Shown piece by piece: positions 8,668 to 17,495 of a stretch of DNA of 64,000 bases. This DNA comes from Dokdonella sp041395345 (GTDB lineage: Bacteria > Pseudomonadota > Gammaproteobacteria > Xanthomonadales > Rhodanobacteraceae), in NCBI RefSeq assembly GCF_041395345.1, contig NZ_JAWLAR010000005.1, positions 1 through 64,000 on the forward strand, read 5' to 3'. Under the pieces are notes generated by a model. The model searched no databases. It saw only the letters and a program-made list of their open reading frames with translations, and had not been told where the DNA came from. Each line of letters opens with the position of its first letter. Position 1 is the first letter of the stretch. The position numbers and the translations under genes are program-made.

Positions 8668-9564
8668 GTGCTGACACATCGCACCCCGCTCCTGCTCCTG
8701 CTGACTCTGGTCGCATTTTCGGCCATGGCGCCGTTCGGTCATGCCCTTGCCGGGGGCCCCTGCATTGTCGAAACCAGCATCGTCGACGACCGCAAGTTCA
8801 AGGCGGACATTTGCCTGCCGAATCCGAATGGCCCGGACTTCGAGATGGGCTTCGACCTCGAATTCCATCTTGACCCGGAAAATCCGGGCAGCCTCGTGAA
8901 CCTCACCGTGCCTTGCGTCGGATTCAGCGTCGAAGTCATGGATGCCGCGGCCATCGCCGATGTCGAGAGCCGCTTGCCCGACCCGGCCAATCAGAGCATC
9001 GACCCTGCCCTGCCGCTACGCGTCACCATCGAGCCCCCGGTCGCCTGCGGCCTGGAATTCGAGGACGACTACGATGCCGAGTTCGATGCCGACAACCTGG
9101 TCTGGAACCCGCAATCGCCCTATCGACTGATGAAGGCGCCGATCGGCGGCAGCTACCGCAACATCACCGCACAGGTCGATGCGGGCAGCGTGCGGGCGCG
9201 CGGCTGCGGCGGCACCTTCTCGGAATTCGTGCTGGTCGTCGACCAGCTGCAGGACTACGCCAGCGAGACCGTGGCTGCGTTTGCCGATCTCGGCATCACG
9301 ATCGGCAATGCGGCGATCGGCCCCACCGCCAGCACGACCCTGGGCAACGATCGCAGCGTCAGTCAGTCTGCCTTTGCCGCCGGCAACTATGCCGAAGCCA
9401 TCGCACGCCTGGATGACATGGACGCACATTGCGGTGCGCTGGGTGGTCCGGCACTGCCGAACCGTTGGCGCAGTGCGCGCGATCTCGAGAACCTGGAAGG
9501 CGAAGTCGTCTCGCGCTCCGGTCACCTCAAATTCCTGCTGGGCCGCCTCAACGGCGATCCCTGA
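8668..9564 (+). CDS. Exported hypothetical protein
   Basis: 298 residues from a GTG codon placed five bases after GAGG. A signal peptide (LLLLLTLVAFSAMAPFGHALA) is clear. The mature part is acidic and beta-like, with scattered cysteines (GPCIVE, DICLP, VPCVGF, VACGLEF, RGCGG, HCGALGG) that could form disulfides in the periplasm. The phrase ASETVAAFADLGITIGNAAI suggests a helical C-terminal third. I recognise no family. It lies 11 bases upstream of the FHA-domain gene and could be the first gene of that signalling operon, possibly as its extracytoplasmic partner; this is inferred from spacing only. Confidence 0.8.
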   Translation: MLTHRTPLLLLLTLVAFSAMAPFGHALAGGPCIVETSIVDDRKFKADICLPNPNGPDFEMGFDLEFHLDPENPGSLVNLTVPCVGFSVEVMDAAAIADVESRLPDPANQSIDPALPLRVTIEPPVACGLEFEDDYDAEFDADNLVWNPQSPYRLMKAPIGGSYRNITAQVDAGSVRARGCGGTFSEFVLVVDQLQDYASETVAAFADLGITIGNAAIGPTASTTLGNDRSVSQSAFAAGNYAEAIARLDDMDAHCGALGGPALPNRWRSARDLENLEGEVVSRSGHLKFLLGRLNGDP

Positions 9565-9575
9565 GTGCCGCAGCG

Positions 9576-10517
9576 GTGACGGCCCGACTCAGCATCCATG
9601 TTCCCGACGAAGCAGTTCACGTTTGCGATCTGGGAAGCGCGTCCGAAATCGTGCTCGGACGCGACCCCCAGTGCGATGTCGTCATCCAGCACGAATCGAT
9701 TTCGAGGCGACACGTCAAACTGCGCCGTTACGACGAGAATCACTGGACAGCCGAAGATCTCGGCTCAAAGAACGGCACGCGAATCGACGGCCAGCCGCTG
9801 CCCGCGCACAATCCCCTGTTCGATGGCATGTGGTTTGCGACTGGTGACGTCTATGTGCGTTTCGAAATTGTTGATCCGGCTGCCGAGCAGGCGCGCATCG
9901 CCGTTCAGGAGCGCCGACGTCACTCATCCCTGGTCTGGAATTCGCGCCTGCGCCATGGCGCTCAGGCGCAGCGTCTGATCGCCGATCTGCTGCGCGGAAT
10001 CGTCGATGTCGCCGAAGCACGACGTGGCTTCCTGCTCAGTGCCGACCATCGTGGCGAATGGCGCGTGCGTGCCTGCTATGCGATCAGGCCCGAGGAACTT
10101 TCAGGACACGCCTTCCTGGGCAGCCGCAGCGCGGTTGATCGCGCGATCAGTGCGCGGCGCCCGGTCTTTCTGAGCGACCAGCGCGATCAGGCCTGGTTGA
10201 TGCAGCAGGCCAGCGTGCTCGACGCGGGCATCCGCGCATTGCTGGCGATACCCTTGCTGCATGAGGACAAGGTCGTCGGCGTGGTCTATGCCGACACCGA
10301 TGAGGCCGAACGGGTCTACAGTGATCTGGATGCACAATTGCTCGATGCCCTGGTCGGACATGCAGGTAACGTGATGTCGGCGCTTGAACTCGAGGCGAGC
10401 CTGGCCGAAGTATCCGCACTGCTCAACGTCGATGCGGATGGCCGCAGCGCCGAATTGGGCCCGGCACCGCAATGGACCGGCAGCATGCGACTGACGCAAC
10501 GGGAAAGTTCTGCATGA
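9576..10517 (+). CDS. FHA-GAF domain signalling protein
   Basis: About 313 residues from GTG. An N-terminal FHA domain (about residues 1-100) has the phosphothreonine-binding signature: IVLGRDPQCDV, SISRRHVKL and LGSKNGTRIDG. A GAF-like domain spans about 130-285 with RRGFLLSADHRGEWRV, LLAIPLLHEDKVVGVVYAD and LLDALVGHAGNV. FHA domains read threonine phosphorylation, so this protein is the natural partner of the Ser/Thr kinase encoded next, whose ATG overlaps its stop (ATGA, 10514-10517). In-frame sequence upstream of the GTG overlaps the previous gene and is arginine-rich non-protein-like sequence, so the GTG at 9576 is preferred. A regulatory adaptor role is likely. Confidence 0.9.
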   Translation: MTARLSIHVPDEAVHVCDLGSASEIVLGRDPQCDVVIQHESISRRHVKLRRYDENHWTAEDLGSKNGTRIDGQPLPAHNPLFDGMWFATGDVYVRFEIVDPAAEQARIAVQERRRHSSLVWNSRLRHGAQAQRLIADLLRGIVDVAEARRGFLLSADHRGEWRVRACYAIRPEELSGHAFLGSRSAVDRAISARRPVFLSDQRDQAWLMQQASVLDAGIRALLAIPLLHEDKVVGVVYADTDEAERVYSDLDAQLLDALVGHAGNVMSALELEASLAEVSALLNVDADGRSAELGPAPQWTGSMRLTQRESSA

Positions 10518-13500
10518 CCGCCGGCACCCGCGATTTCCAGCCGGATCCCGGAGTCGCCGCGACGGTCACCGGCATGATGGCGCAGCGGGAACTTGCGGTC
10601 GGCGAGATCGTTGGCGGGCGCTTCCGCATCATTCGCATCCTCGGCATGGGCGGCATGGGGCTGGTCTACCAGGCCCATGACATCGAGCTGGACATCGACG
10701 TCGCACTGAAACTGTTGCGTCCGGAGCTGGCCAGCCGGCCCGATGCATTCGAGCGCTTCCGCAAGGAACTGCTCCTCGCCCGTCAGGTGTCCTCGCCCCA
10801 CGTAGTGCGCATCCACGATCTGGTCCGGCACGAGCAGGCCTGGCTGATCAGCATGGACTATGTGGATGGTCCGTCGCTGGAACGCCTGCTCAACGACGAG
10901 CACAAGTTCAGCCCGGAACGTGCGCTGGAGATCACCCGCCAGCTCGCGCTCGGCCTGGCCGCTGCACACGCGCGGCACGTCATCCATCGCGATCTCAAGC
11001 CGGCCAACGTGCTGGTCGATGCGTCCGGCGAAGTGCGCATCACCGATTTCGGAGTCGCACGCACGGCAGGCGAGACCGGCATCACCGGCAGCGGCGTAGT
11101 CATCGGCACGCCGGAATATCTGTCTCCCGAACAGGCTCGTGCCGAACCCCTCGATGCACGCAGCGACCTGTATGCGCTGGGCCTGATCCTGTTCGAAATG
11201 CTGACCGGCACGCTGCCATTTCGAGGCGGCACTCCGGCTGAAATGCTGGTCCAGCGCATCGTCCGCGATCCACCACCGGCCGACTCGGTCGTGCCAGAAC
11301 TGCCGCCGTTTGCGGTGAAGCTGTGCGCGTGGTTGCTCGAACTTCGCGTATCGCGACGTATCGCCTCGGCGGAAGCGGTGGTCAAGGCAATCGATAGTGG
11401 AAGCCTTCAAGGTCGCCCGCGCGCACCCATGGGCGGGCTCGGCTGGGCCGCGCTGGTGCTCGGCCTCGTACTGCTCGCCGGCGCCAGCTGGGTCTGGCGC
11501 AACCAAAACGTTCCAGCGCAGGCCGGCAATATGCCAGCAATACAAACTGCGCAAGTCGACCTGTTGCCACTGCCCTGGGCGAGCGACGCGGACAGTGGAG
11601 ATCGCGACCTCGCCGCTGGCATCAGCCAGTGGCTGGGCGTGCAACTCAGTGACAACCCTTCGTTGCGAAGTGCCGATCCATTGCGGGTCGAGCGCGCCCT
11701 GGTCGAACTCGGCTACGACGCCTCCGCTGCCGACCGCCAGCACCAGCGCGTACTGGACGTGGTGGGCGCCAGGCAGGCTCTGGAAGGAGAAATCGAGCAT
11801 GGCGACAAGGGCTGGACGCTCAAGCTGAGGCTGGTCGATACGACTTCCGCAGAACCCAGATGGAGCGCCGAGCAGACCGCTGCCAGCGAAGAAGAATTGC
11901 CCGCGGCACTGGATGCCCTGTTCGCCGGCCTGTGGCCACAGCTGGGCAAGCCCGCGGTCACGCTTGCCTGGCCTGACGCTGCGGTATTGCGAGAACTGGG
12001 CAAGGCAAGCGGCACGGACGCCATCGCTGGCGACATCGAAACGATGCGTGTCACAGCGAGGCAGTTCAACAATCCGGAATTGTGGTGGCAACTGCTGTAT
12101 CGGCTGGATCGCAACGGGCGCGGTGCCGATGCCGCCGATCTGGCTGCCAGCGCCAGCGAAAGCCTGGCCGGCCTCGACACCCATGCAGCACGGCGCGCGC
12201 TGGCCTACGCACAGATTCTTCTCGGAGATCCGGAGGCGGCGCAGACATCATTGGCGGATCCGGCTTCGCGGGTACCCGGCGATCACCCGGCGCGCCTGCT
12301 GCAGGCACGCAGTGAAGCGGAGCTCGGCAACTTCGACGTCGCCATCAAGCAACTTCAAGCGGTGGTTGCCGAAGACCCGCGCAACATCGATGCCTGGTAT
12401 GCACTGGGCAAGTATTCGATCCAGGCGGGCGATGCCAAGCCGGCCGTCGACGACTACCTGGTTCGTGCCGATGTGCTGTCCAATCGCCTCGGCGACAAGG
12501 TCATGCGCGCCGATGTCAGCCATGCCTATGGCATTGGCTATCGCAGACTGGGACAGATGGAGGCTGCCGCCGAACAGCTGCGCCGGGCTGTGGCCCAGCG
12601 TGAGGCCATTGGCGATCGTCGCGGCCAGGCCGCCAGCCTACGCAACCTGTCGACCGTGCTGTCGATGCAGGGCATGTTCAAGCCGGCCGAGGACGCGCTT
12701 GACCAGGCCCGCAGCATTACCGAAGAACTGGGTGACAGCCGCGCACTTGCCGACCTCTCCAACGCCAGGGGCGCCCTCTTCGAGGAGCAGGGCAATTATC
12801 GCGACGCCCTCGCTGCCTATCGCGACAGCCTGCGCCTGCGCCAGAGCCTGGGCGATGAACGCTCGATTGGTGAAAGCCTCAACAACGTCGGCTATGCCTA
12901 CTACCAGCTCGGCGAGTTCGACAATGCGCAGACCTACTGGCAACAGTCGGCGGCCACCTACGAGAAGATCGATGATCGCTACGGTCTGGTCCATGCGCAC
13001 CAGAGCCAGGCGCTGGCAGAGATTGCGCGCGGCGACTGGAAGACCGCACGCAGCCTGCTTGAAGACAGCCTGAGCACCGCAGAATCGATGCAGATGGCCG
13101 AGGAGAACACGATCAGCGTGGCGACCCTGGCCGAACTCGATCGCCTCGAAGGCCGCATGCAATCGGCCAGCGAGGAGGTCGACGATGCCCTGGCCGACTT
13201 CGTGCAGCGCAAGGATCAGCGCGGCATCACCGAGATGTTGCTATTGCGCAGCGCCATTGCGGCGGATCTTGGCGACTGGAGTGGCGCCGAGCAGGCGATC
13301 AGTGAACTGGATCAGGACGATGTCGCGGAGCAGGCCAGCACTTTGCGTTGGCGCCAGGCCGAGATCACCTTCGCCCAGGGTCGCACCGATGAAGCGTTGA
13401 GTGCGGCCGAGGCGGCCATCGCCGACGCAGAAAAGGTCCACAGCTACGGGGCGGAACTGCTGTCGCGACTGCTCAAGGTACGCATACTCGGCGCACTCGG

Positions 13501-13861
13501 AAAACCCGACGCCGCCGGCAAGGAGTTGCGTATCGTCAAGGAAGAGCTGGTTCGCTATGCCAGCATGCCCTTGCGCCTCACCCTTGCCGAAACATCCATC
13601 CAGCTCGGTGGACCCACAGCAGCACCCGACTACCAGGAGGCGCGCAACCTCCTCGCACGCCTTCCTTCCTATGCGCGCGCGTTTGCGATCCACCAGTTTG
13701 GATCGCGGCTCTTCGCCGAAGACAGCGCCGCGGCATCGCAGGCTCGGAAGCTTGCGCAAAAGAATCTCGACGAGCTGATGCAGAGGACACCGCCTGCCCA
13801 GCGACAGGACTTGTCGGACTACGCAAAATCAATTGGAATGAAACCGGAACAGACACCATGA
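10514..13861 (+). CDS. Ser/Thr protein kinase with transmembrane segment and TPR array
   Basis: 1115 residues. The cytoplasmic kinase domain (about 35-280) has a glycine-rich loop GMGGMGLVY, catalytic Lys66 (VALKLL), the catalytic loop HRDLKPAN (Asp160), DFG (Asp178) and GTPEYLSPEQAR; all key residues are intact. A transmembrane helix (GGLGWAALVLGLVLLAGASW, about 307-326) follows. The C-terminal part, presumably outside the membrane, has an alpha/beta region (about 340-470) and then many TPR motifs, such as AEQLRRAVAQREAIGDRRG and GESLNNVGYAYYQLGEFDNA. It starts within the stop of the FHA gene and ends within the start of the histidine kinase (ATGA both times). The architecture suggests a sensor kinase whose TPR part detects proteins or peptides. 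Confidence 0.95.
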   Translation: MTAGTRDFQPDPGVAATVTGMMAQRELAVGEIVGGRFRIIRILGMGGMGLVYQAHDIELDIDVALKLLRPELASRPDAFERFRKELLLARQVSSPHVVRIHDLVRHEQAWLISMDYVDGPSLERLLNDEHKFSPERALEITRQLALGLAAAHARHVIHRDLKPANVLVDASGEVRITDFGVARTAGETGITGSGVVIGTPEYLSPEQARAEPLDARSDLYALGLILFEMLTGTLPFRGGTPAEMLVQRIVRDPPPADSVVPELPPFAVKLCAWLLELRVSRRIASAEAVVKAIDSGSLQGRPRAPMGGLGWAALVLGLVLLAGASWVWRNQNVPAQAGNMPAIQTAQVDLLPLPWASDADSGDRDLAAGISQWLGVQLSDNPSLRSADPLRVERALVELGYDASAADRQHQRVLDVVGARQALEGEIEHGDKGWTLKLRLVDTTSAEPRWSAEQTAASEEELPAALDALFAGLWPQLGKPAVTLAWPDAAVLRELGKASGTDAIAGDIETMRVTARQFNNPELWWQLLYRLDRNGRGADAADLAASASESLAGLDTHAARRALAYAQILLGDPEAAQTSLADPASRVPGDHPARLLQARSEAELGNFDVAIKQLQAVVAEDPRNIDAWYALGKYSIQAGDAKPAVDDYLVRADVLSNRLGDKVMRADVSHAYGIGYRRLGQMEAAAEQLRRAVAQREAIGDRRGQAASLRNLSTVLSMQGMFKPAEDALDQARSITEELGDSRALADLSNARGALFEEQGNYRDALAAYRDSLRLRQSLGDERSIGESLNNVGYAYYQLGEFDNAQTYWQQSAATYEKIDDRYGLVHAHQSQALAEIARGDWKTARSLLEDSLSTAESMQMAEENTISVATLAELDRLEGRMQSASEEVDDALADFVQRKDQRGITEMLLLRSAIAADLGDWSGAEQAISELDQDDVAEQASTLRWRQAEITFAQGRTDEALSAAEAAIADAEKVHSYGAELLSRLLKVRILGALGKPDAAGKELRIVKEELVRYASMPLRLTLAETSIQLGGPTAAPDYQEARNLLARLPSYARAFAIHQFGSRLFAEDSAAASQARKLAQKNLDELMQRTPPAQRQDLSDYAKSIGMKPEQTP

Positions 13862-14649
13862 CGACGTCTCCAATCGGTGCCCGGCAAGCTGCCGGGGACG
13901 AAAACCTGAAGATGCGCAGTGAACTTCAGCGCCTTGCCGAGCAGCAAAGTCGACTGTTCGCGCAGCTGCAGGCCGGCGAGGATCACTTCAAGCAACTTGC
14001 AAGATCAGTCTGGCGCGTACAGGAGAACGAACGTCGGCGACTCGCACGCGACTTGCACGACGGTATCGGCCAGCACCTGACTGCCTTGCAGCACCGCTTG
14101 CATGGGCTCAGCCAGAACCCGGGATGCAGCGAAGATCACCGACTGCAACAGGCGTTCACGCTGTGCGAGACCGCGATCTCCGAAGTGCGCACCTTGTCGC
14201 GATTGTTGCGCCCCCAGATCCTTGATGATCTCGGCCTCGAAGCCGCCCTGCAATGGCTGGCCCGCTACAGTTCAGAGGGCAGCGCATGCATGATCGAAGT
14301 GGATGTCGGCGAGCTCCCATCGAAGATGGATAGCGACCTGTCAACCCTGATCTTTCGTGTTGTCCAGGAGGCACTGGCCAACGCACTCAAGCACGCCAGG
14401 GCAAAAAACGTGGTCGTACGCCTGACCCGGCGCGGAAACAGCCTGCTGCTGCTGGTCGTGGATGATGGATGTGGCTGCGATGTCGAACAGGCCTTGCGTC
14501 GCTCCAGCGAAAGCGAAAGCTCGGGCCTGGCCAGCATGCGCGAGCGCGTGCAACTGTTTGGCGGCCAGCTTGAGCTGACTTCGCAACCAGGGGAAGGGCT
14601 GCAAATGCGCGCCCGCCTGCCGCTCGACATCGGATCTGGCGAGCCATGA
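13858..14649 (+). CDS. Soluble NarX-type (HisKA_3) sensor histidine kinase
   Basis: 263 residues. A coiled-coil-like N-terminus (residues 18-60) leads to a HisKA_3 dimerisation domain with the phospho-acceptor His67 in RLARDLHDGIGQHL. The ATPase domain carries the N-box (VVQEALANALKHA), VVDDGCGCD and GLASMRERVQLFGG. No transmembrane segment or sensory domain is visible, so its input must come from partners, plausibly the upstream Ser/Thr kinase and FHA-GAF protein. It overlaps both neighbours by four bases. It should phosphorylate the LuxR-type regulator encoded immediately downstream. Confidence 0.93.
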   Translation: MTTSPIGARQAAGDENLKMRSELQRLAEQQSRLFAQLQAGEDHFKQLARSVWRVQENERRRLARDLHDGIGQHLTALQHRLHGLSQNPGCSEDHRLQQAFTLCETAISEVRTLSRLLRPQILDDLGLEAALQWLARYSSEGSACMIEVDVGELPSKMDSDLSTLIFRVVQEALANALKHARAKNVVVRLTRRGNSLLLLVVDDGCGCDVEQALRRSSESESSGLASMRERVQLFGGQLELTSQPGEGLQMRARLPLDIGSGEP

Positions 14650-15290
14650 AAACGATTCGGGTGCTGGTCGCCGATGACCATACGATTCTTCGCGAAGGTC
14701 TGGTCGCCTTGCTCAACGGCAGCGACGATTGCCGTGTCGTCGCTCAGGCTGCGGACGGCATGACGGCCGTCGAACTCGCACTGCAGACCGAGCCGGATGT
14801 CATCGTGCTGGATATCTCGATGCCGAAACTCAACGGGATCGAAGTCATCCGGCGCCTGACCAGGGAACTGGAACAGACCCGTATCCTCGTGCTGACCATG
14901 CACGCCGAAGAGGAGTACGTGCTGCACGTAGTGCGTGCCGGCGCCGCCGGATTCCTGCTCAAGGACAGCGCCAGCGAGGAGCTTCTGGGTGCTGTGCGTT
15001 CACTCGCCAATGGTCGCGGCTATTTCGGCACGCACGCCTCGCGCGTGCTCGCGCAGCAGGTTCAGCAACCCAACAGCCGGATCGAGGATCCGTACCGTGA
15101 CCTGACCGATCGCGAGCGTCAGGTTTTTCATCTGATCGTGGAAGGGATGACCACCAAGGAGATCGCCAAACATCTCGATATCAGTACGAAAACTGCGGAA
15201 AATCATCGCTTTCGTGCCATGGACAAGCTCGGAGCACGCAATACCGCCGAGCTGATCCGCTATGCCGTGAAGCACGGCTTGCTCGACTGA
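14646..15290 (+). CDS. NarL/LuxR-family response regulator
   Basis: 214 residues. The receiver domain has Asp10/Asp11 (VADDHTILREG), the phosphorylation site Asp56 (VIVLDISMPKLNG), a Thr/Ser switch region (VLTMHAEEEYVL) and conserved Lys (FLLKDSASEE). The C-terminal LuxR helix-turn-helix is typical: LTDRERQVFHLIVEGMTTKE then STKTAENHRFRAMDKL. It is the last gene of the four-gene overlap-coupled operon and the cognate partner of the preceding histidine kinase. Targets are unknown; a 37-base tail-to-tail gap separates it from the FG-GAP gene on the other strand. Confidence 0.95.
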   Translation: MKTIRVLVADDHTILREGLVALLNGSDDCRVVAQAADGMTAVELALQTEPDVIVLDISMPKLNGIEVIRRLTRELEQTRILVLTMHAEEEYVLHVVRAGAAGFLLKDSASEELLGAVRSLANGRGYFGTHASRVLAQQVQQPNSRIEDPYRDLTDRERQVFHLIVEGMTTKEIAKHLDISTKTAENHRFRAMDKLGARNTAELIRYAVKHGLLD

Positions 15291-15327
15291 TGGAACGTGC
15301 CGGCAATCCGCACACGTCGCTCAACCG

Positions 15328-16614
15328 CTAATCGGCCAGTGCCAGGCAGGTCTCGGCCCCGGCATCATCGAATCCGCCACTGAACAAGCCATCGGACCCG
15401 TCCTGCCAGAAGGCCGCACCGACATGGCTGGGCGCGCCACTGTAGCCGGGCACGCCGACCATCCAGGACTGTCCCTTCGTGGCGACCGACCAGCCGACCA
15501 GACCGCCGGGCAGGGTCCGTGACAGGGCGGGATCGGTACTGGCGTTCCAGATTCCCGCCGAGCGTACGAAAAGCGTGCTGCCACCGCATCCGTCCAGCGC
15601 AAACGGCGCACCCGCGAGAACCTGATCGCCATCCAGCGAAACCGACCAGCCGAAGCGGTCAGCGGGGAGTCCGAACGGCGCCGCGAGCTGGGTCTGCTGG
15701 GACCAGATCGGGCCGGAACGTTCGAACAGGTAGACACTGCCCGTGCGCAGCTCGGCCAGTGGCGCGCCAATCGCCGCGCGATTGCCCGACAGGCTGACCG
15801 CATGGCCGAAGGTATCGCCGTTGCCCGAGACGGTCGGCAACAACCGGGCCTGCTGGATCCAGCCAGGCGAAACAAACTCGAACACGTAGGCGGCGCCCTG
15901 GCTGTAGGCACCGGCCGCTGCGGATGCCCATTGGGGCGCGCCGGCCACAATCGTATCGGCACTCAGGGCCACGCTGCTGCCCAATGCATCACCGCTGCTT
16001 GCGTCGGTCGCCTGCAGGCGATCCGCTTGCGACCAGGTCAGGCCGTTGCGCTCGAATACGTAGACCGCACCGGCATTGCCGTCGGCACCGGGTGCGCCCA
16101 CGGCCAGACGATCCCCCTCGACGGCCAGAGCGGTGCCGAAACCTTCGCCGGGCAGAGCCGGCATGGCGACGATCTTCTGCTGCAGCGACCAGCCCGGACC
16201 ATCGTTCACGAAGACATAGACGCTGCCTCCTGCCTGGCCAGGTGCTCCGACCGCAAGAGTGGTTCCGGATAGCGAGACCGAAGCGCCGAACACGTCGCCC
16301 GCATTCAGGTCCATCGGTACCAGCGCGACAGCGGGCGCGCAGTTCTGGCCGTTGCAGGCATACGTATAAACCTGACCACTGCTCATCGCGGCCCCGGGCG
16401 CTCCGGCGGCCAGCAGGGAGCCATCCAGGGCCACGGAATAGGCCAGTTCTGCGGCGATGTCGGTTGGCGCCAGCAATTGCGTCTGCGCCGTCGCCGCGGA
16501 AGCGATCAGCGCCAGCGCAAGAAACGCAGGGGCACGGAACGGGCGCGACCGGCGCCTCGAAGCGACGCTGCGTTGCCGTGTTCGGGAAGCCATGGAGGGA
16601 ATTCGCGCGATCAT
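15328..16614 (-). CDS. Exported FG-GAP repeat protein with GFD tail
   Basis: About 428 residues. A basic leader and hydrophobic segment (AFLALALIASAATAQ) form a signal peptide. The rest consists of about seven repeats of roughly 55 residues with GDxFGxSVSLSGxTLAVGAP-type phrases (for example GDVFGASVSLSG, GEGFGTALAVEG, GDALGSSVALSA, GDTFGHAVSLSG), matching the FG-GAP beta-propeller family. It ends with DGLFSGGFDDAG followed by a short Cys-containing tail, similar to the GFD ending of the 5.4 kb protein. In-frame ATGs at 16614 and 16593 are both possible starts; neither has a strong Shine-Dalgarno. Surface or extracellular binding role is inferred. Confidence 0.87.
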   Translation of the reverse strand: MIARIPSMASRTRQRSVASRRRSRPFRAPAFLALALIASAATAQTQLLAPTDIAAELAYSVALDGSLLAAGAPGAAMSSGQVYTYACNGQNCAPAVALVPMDLNAGDVFGASVSLSGTTLAVGAPGQAGGSVYVFVNDGPGWSLQQKIVAMPALPGEGFGTALAVEGDRLAVGAPGADGNAGAVYVFERNGLTWSQADRLQATDASSGDALGSSVALSADTIVAGAPQWASAAAGAYSQGAAYVFEFVSPGWIQQARLLPTVSGNGDTFGHAVSLSGNRAAIGAPLAELRTGSVYLFERSGPIWSQQTQLAAPFGLPADRFGWSVSLDGDQVLAGAPFALDGCGGSTLFVRSAGIWNASTDPALSRTLPGGLVGWSVATKGQSWMVGVPGYSGAPSHVGAAFWQDGSDGLFSGGFDDAGAETCLALAD

Positions 16615-16742
16615 GCCTGCACTTAGCCACGCCGTGCCGAACCGGGTCAAGCTGGCACTGGGTGATTTGTCTCAGGCACTGCAGTACGGACTCGGACCGT
16701 GCTGCTTTTCTGTCCGTTTCAGGACAGTCTGCTCTGAACCAT

Positions 16743-17495
16743 TCAGGCTGTGGCACGCAGTCGATGCTGGTAGAGTTTTTCGTACAGCGGCCGGCAGGCC
16801 TCGGCAACACGGGCACCCTCGCCTTCGAGATGGATGTCGCGCTGCTGCGGCGGTTCGAAGCCGGTCGAATTCCACACCGATTCGTACCAGTGCGGCGCCC
16901 AGATGCCGTCGCTGTCGCGCGGTCCGACCGGCCACTCCAGCATGCCTGGCTTGAACGGAATGCCGAATCGTTCGCATAGCGCGCGCAGTTGCGCTTCGGG
17001 CGCGTGCAGGAATTCGTCGGCATCAATCACGGGCGGCGCTTCACCGAGCCGATCACAGACTTCGTCGAATAGTCGGGCCTCTTGCGGCAAGCCGATTTCT
17101 TCGGCACTGACGGTATCGCGCGAGCGCAGATACGAGGCAACTACTTCATCGGGATCGCGGATCAGGAAGGCATGCACGAGTCTGCTCATCCAGTCGTGAT
17201 CGATCGAATCCAGCATGTGATGACACATGTGCTTCTGGTACCAGATCGGTCGATCGCCGGGAATTGGACCGGTCATCGTCCTGGCAACGCTGCGCCAGTC
17301 GGTCTCGCCATCGGCAATGATCTGCTCAGCCATCGGGTGGTCGGAGCCGGTTGCGGCAAGATAGTAGGCATAGAAGGGCTCATCGCTGACCGCACAATCC
17401 CCGCGATTTTCCCAGGCCCGCATCATGGCCGTGGACAGATTGCGCGGCCCCGACCACATCGCGATGCGCAGCGGACCGTAGCCTTCGCCACTCAT
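16743..17495 (-). CDS. Sulfotransferase-family protein
   Basis: 250 residues. The N-terminus has the PAPS-binding loop typical of sulfotransferases (MWSGPRNLSTAMMRAWENR), and RDPDEVVASYLRSRD corresponds to the 3'-phosphate-binding region. It would transfer a sulfuryl group from PAPS to an unknown acceptor in the cytoplasm. Its ATG overlaps the stop of the aminotransferase gene (ATGA at 17492-17495), so the two are translationally coupled and probably act on a shared substrate or product. The family member is short and lacks membrane segments. Confidence 0.88.
   Translation of the reverse strand: MSGEGYGPLRIAMWSGPRNLSTAMMRAWENRGDCAVSDEPFYAYYLAATGSDHPMAEQIIADGETDWRSVARTMTGPIPGDRPIWYQKHMCHHMLDSIDHDWMSRLVHAFLIRDPDEVVASYLRSRDTVSAEEIGLPQEARLFDEVCDRLGEAPPVIDADEFLHAPEAQLRALCERFGIPFKPGMLEWPVGPRDSDGIWAPHWYESVWNSTGFEPPQQRDIHLEGEGARVAEACRPLYEKLYQHRLRATA

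Noticed and set aside
10316..12184. 622-codon open frame antisense to the Ser/Thr kinase gene
   Set aside because: It mirrors the intact kinase domain; high GC leaves few stops in antisense frames, and its product has no recognisable family.
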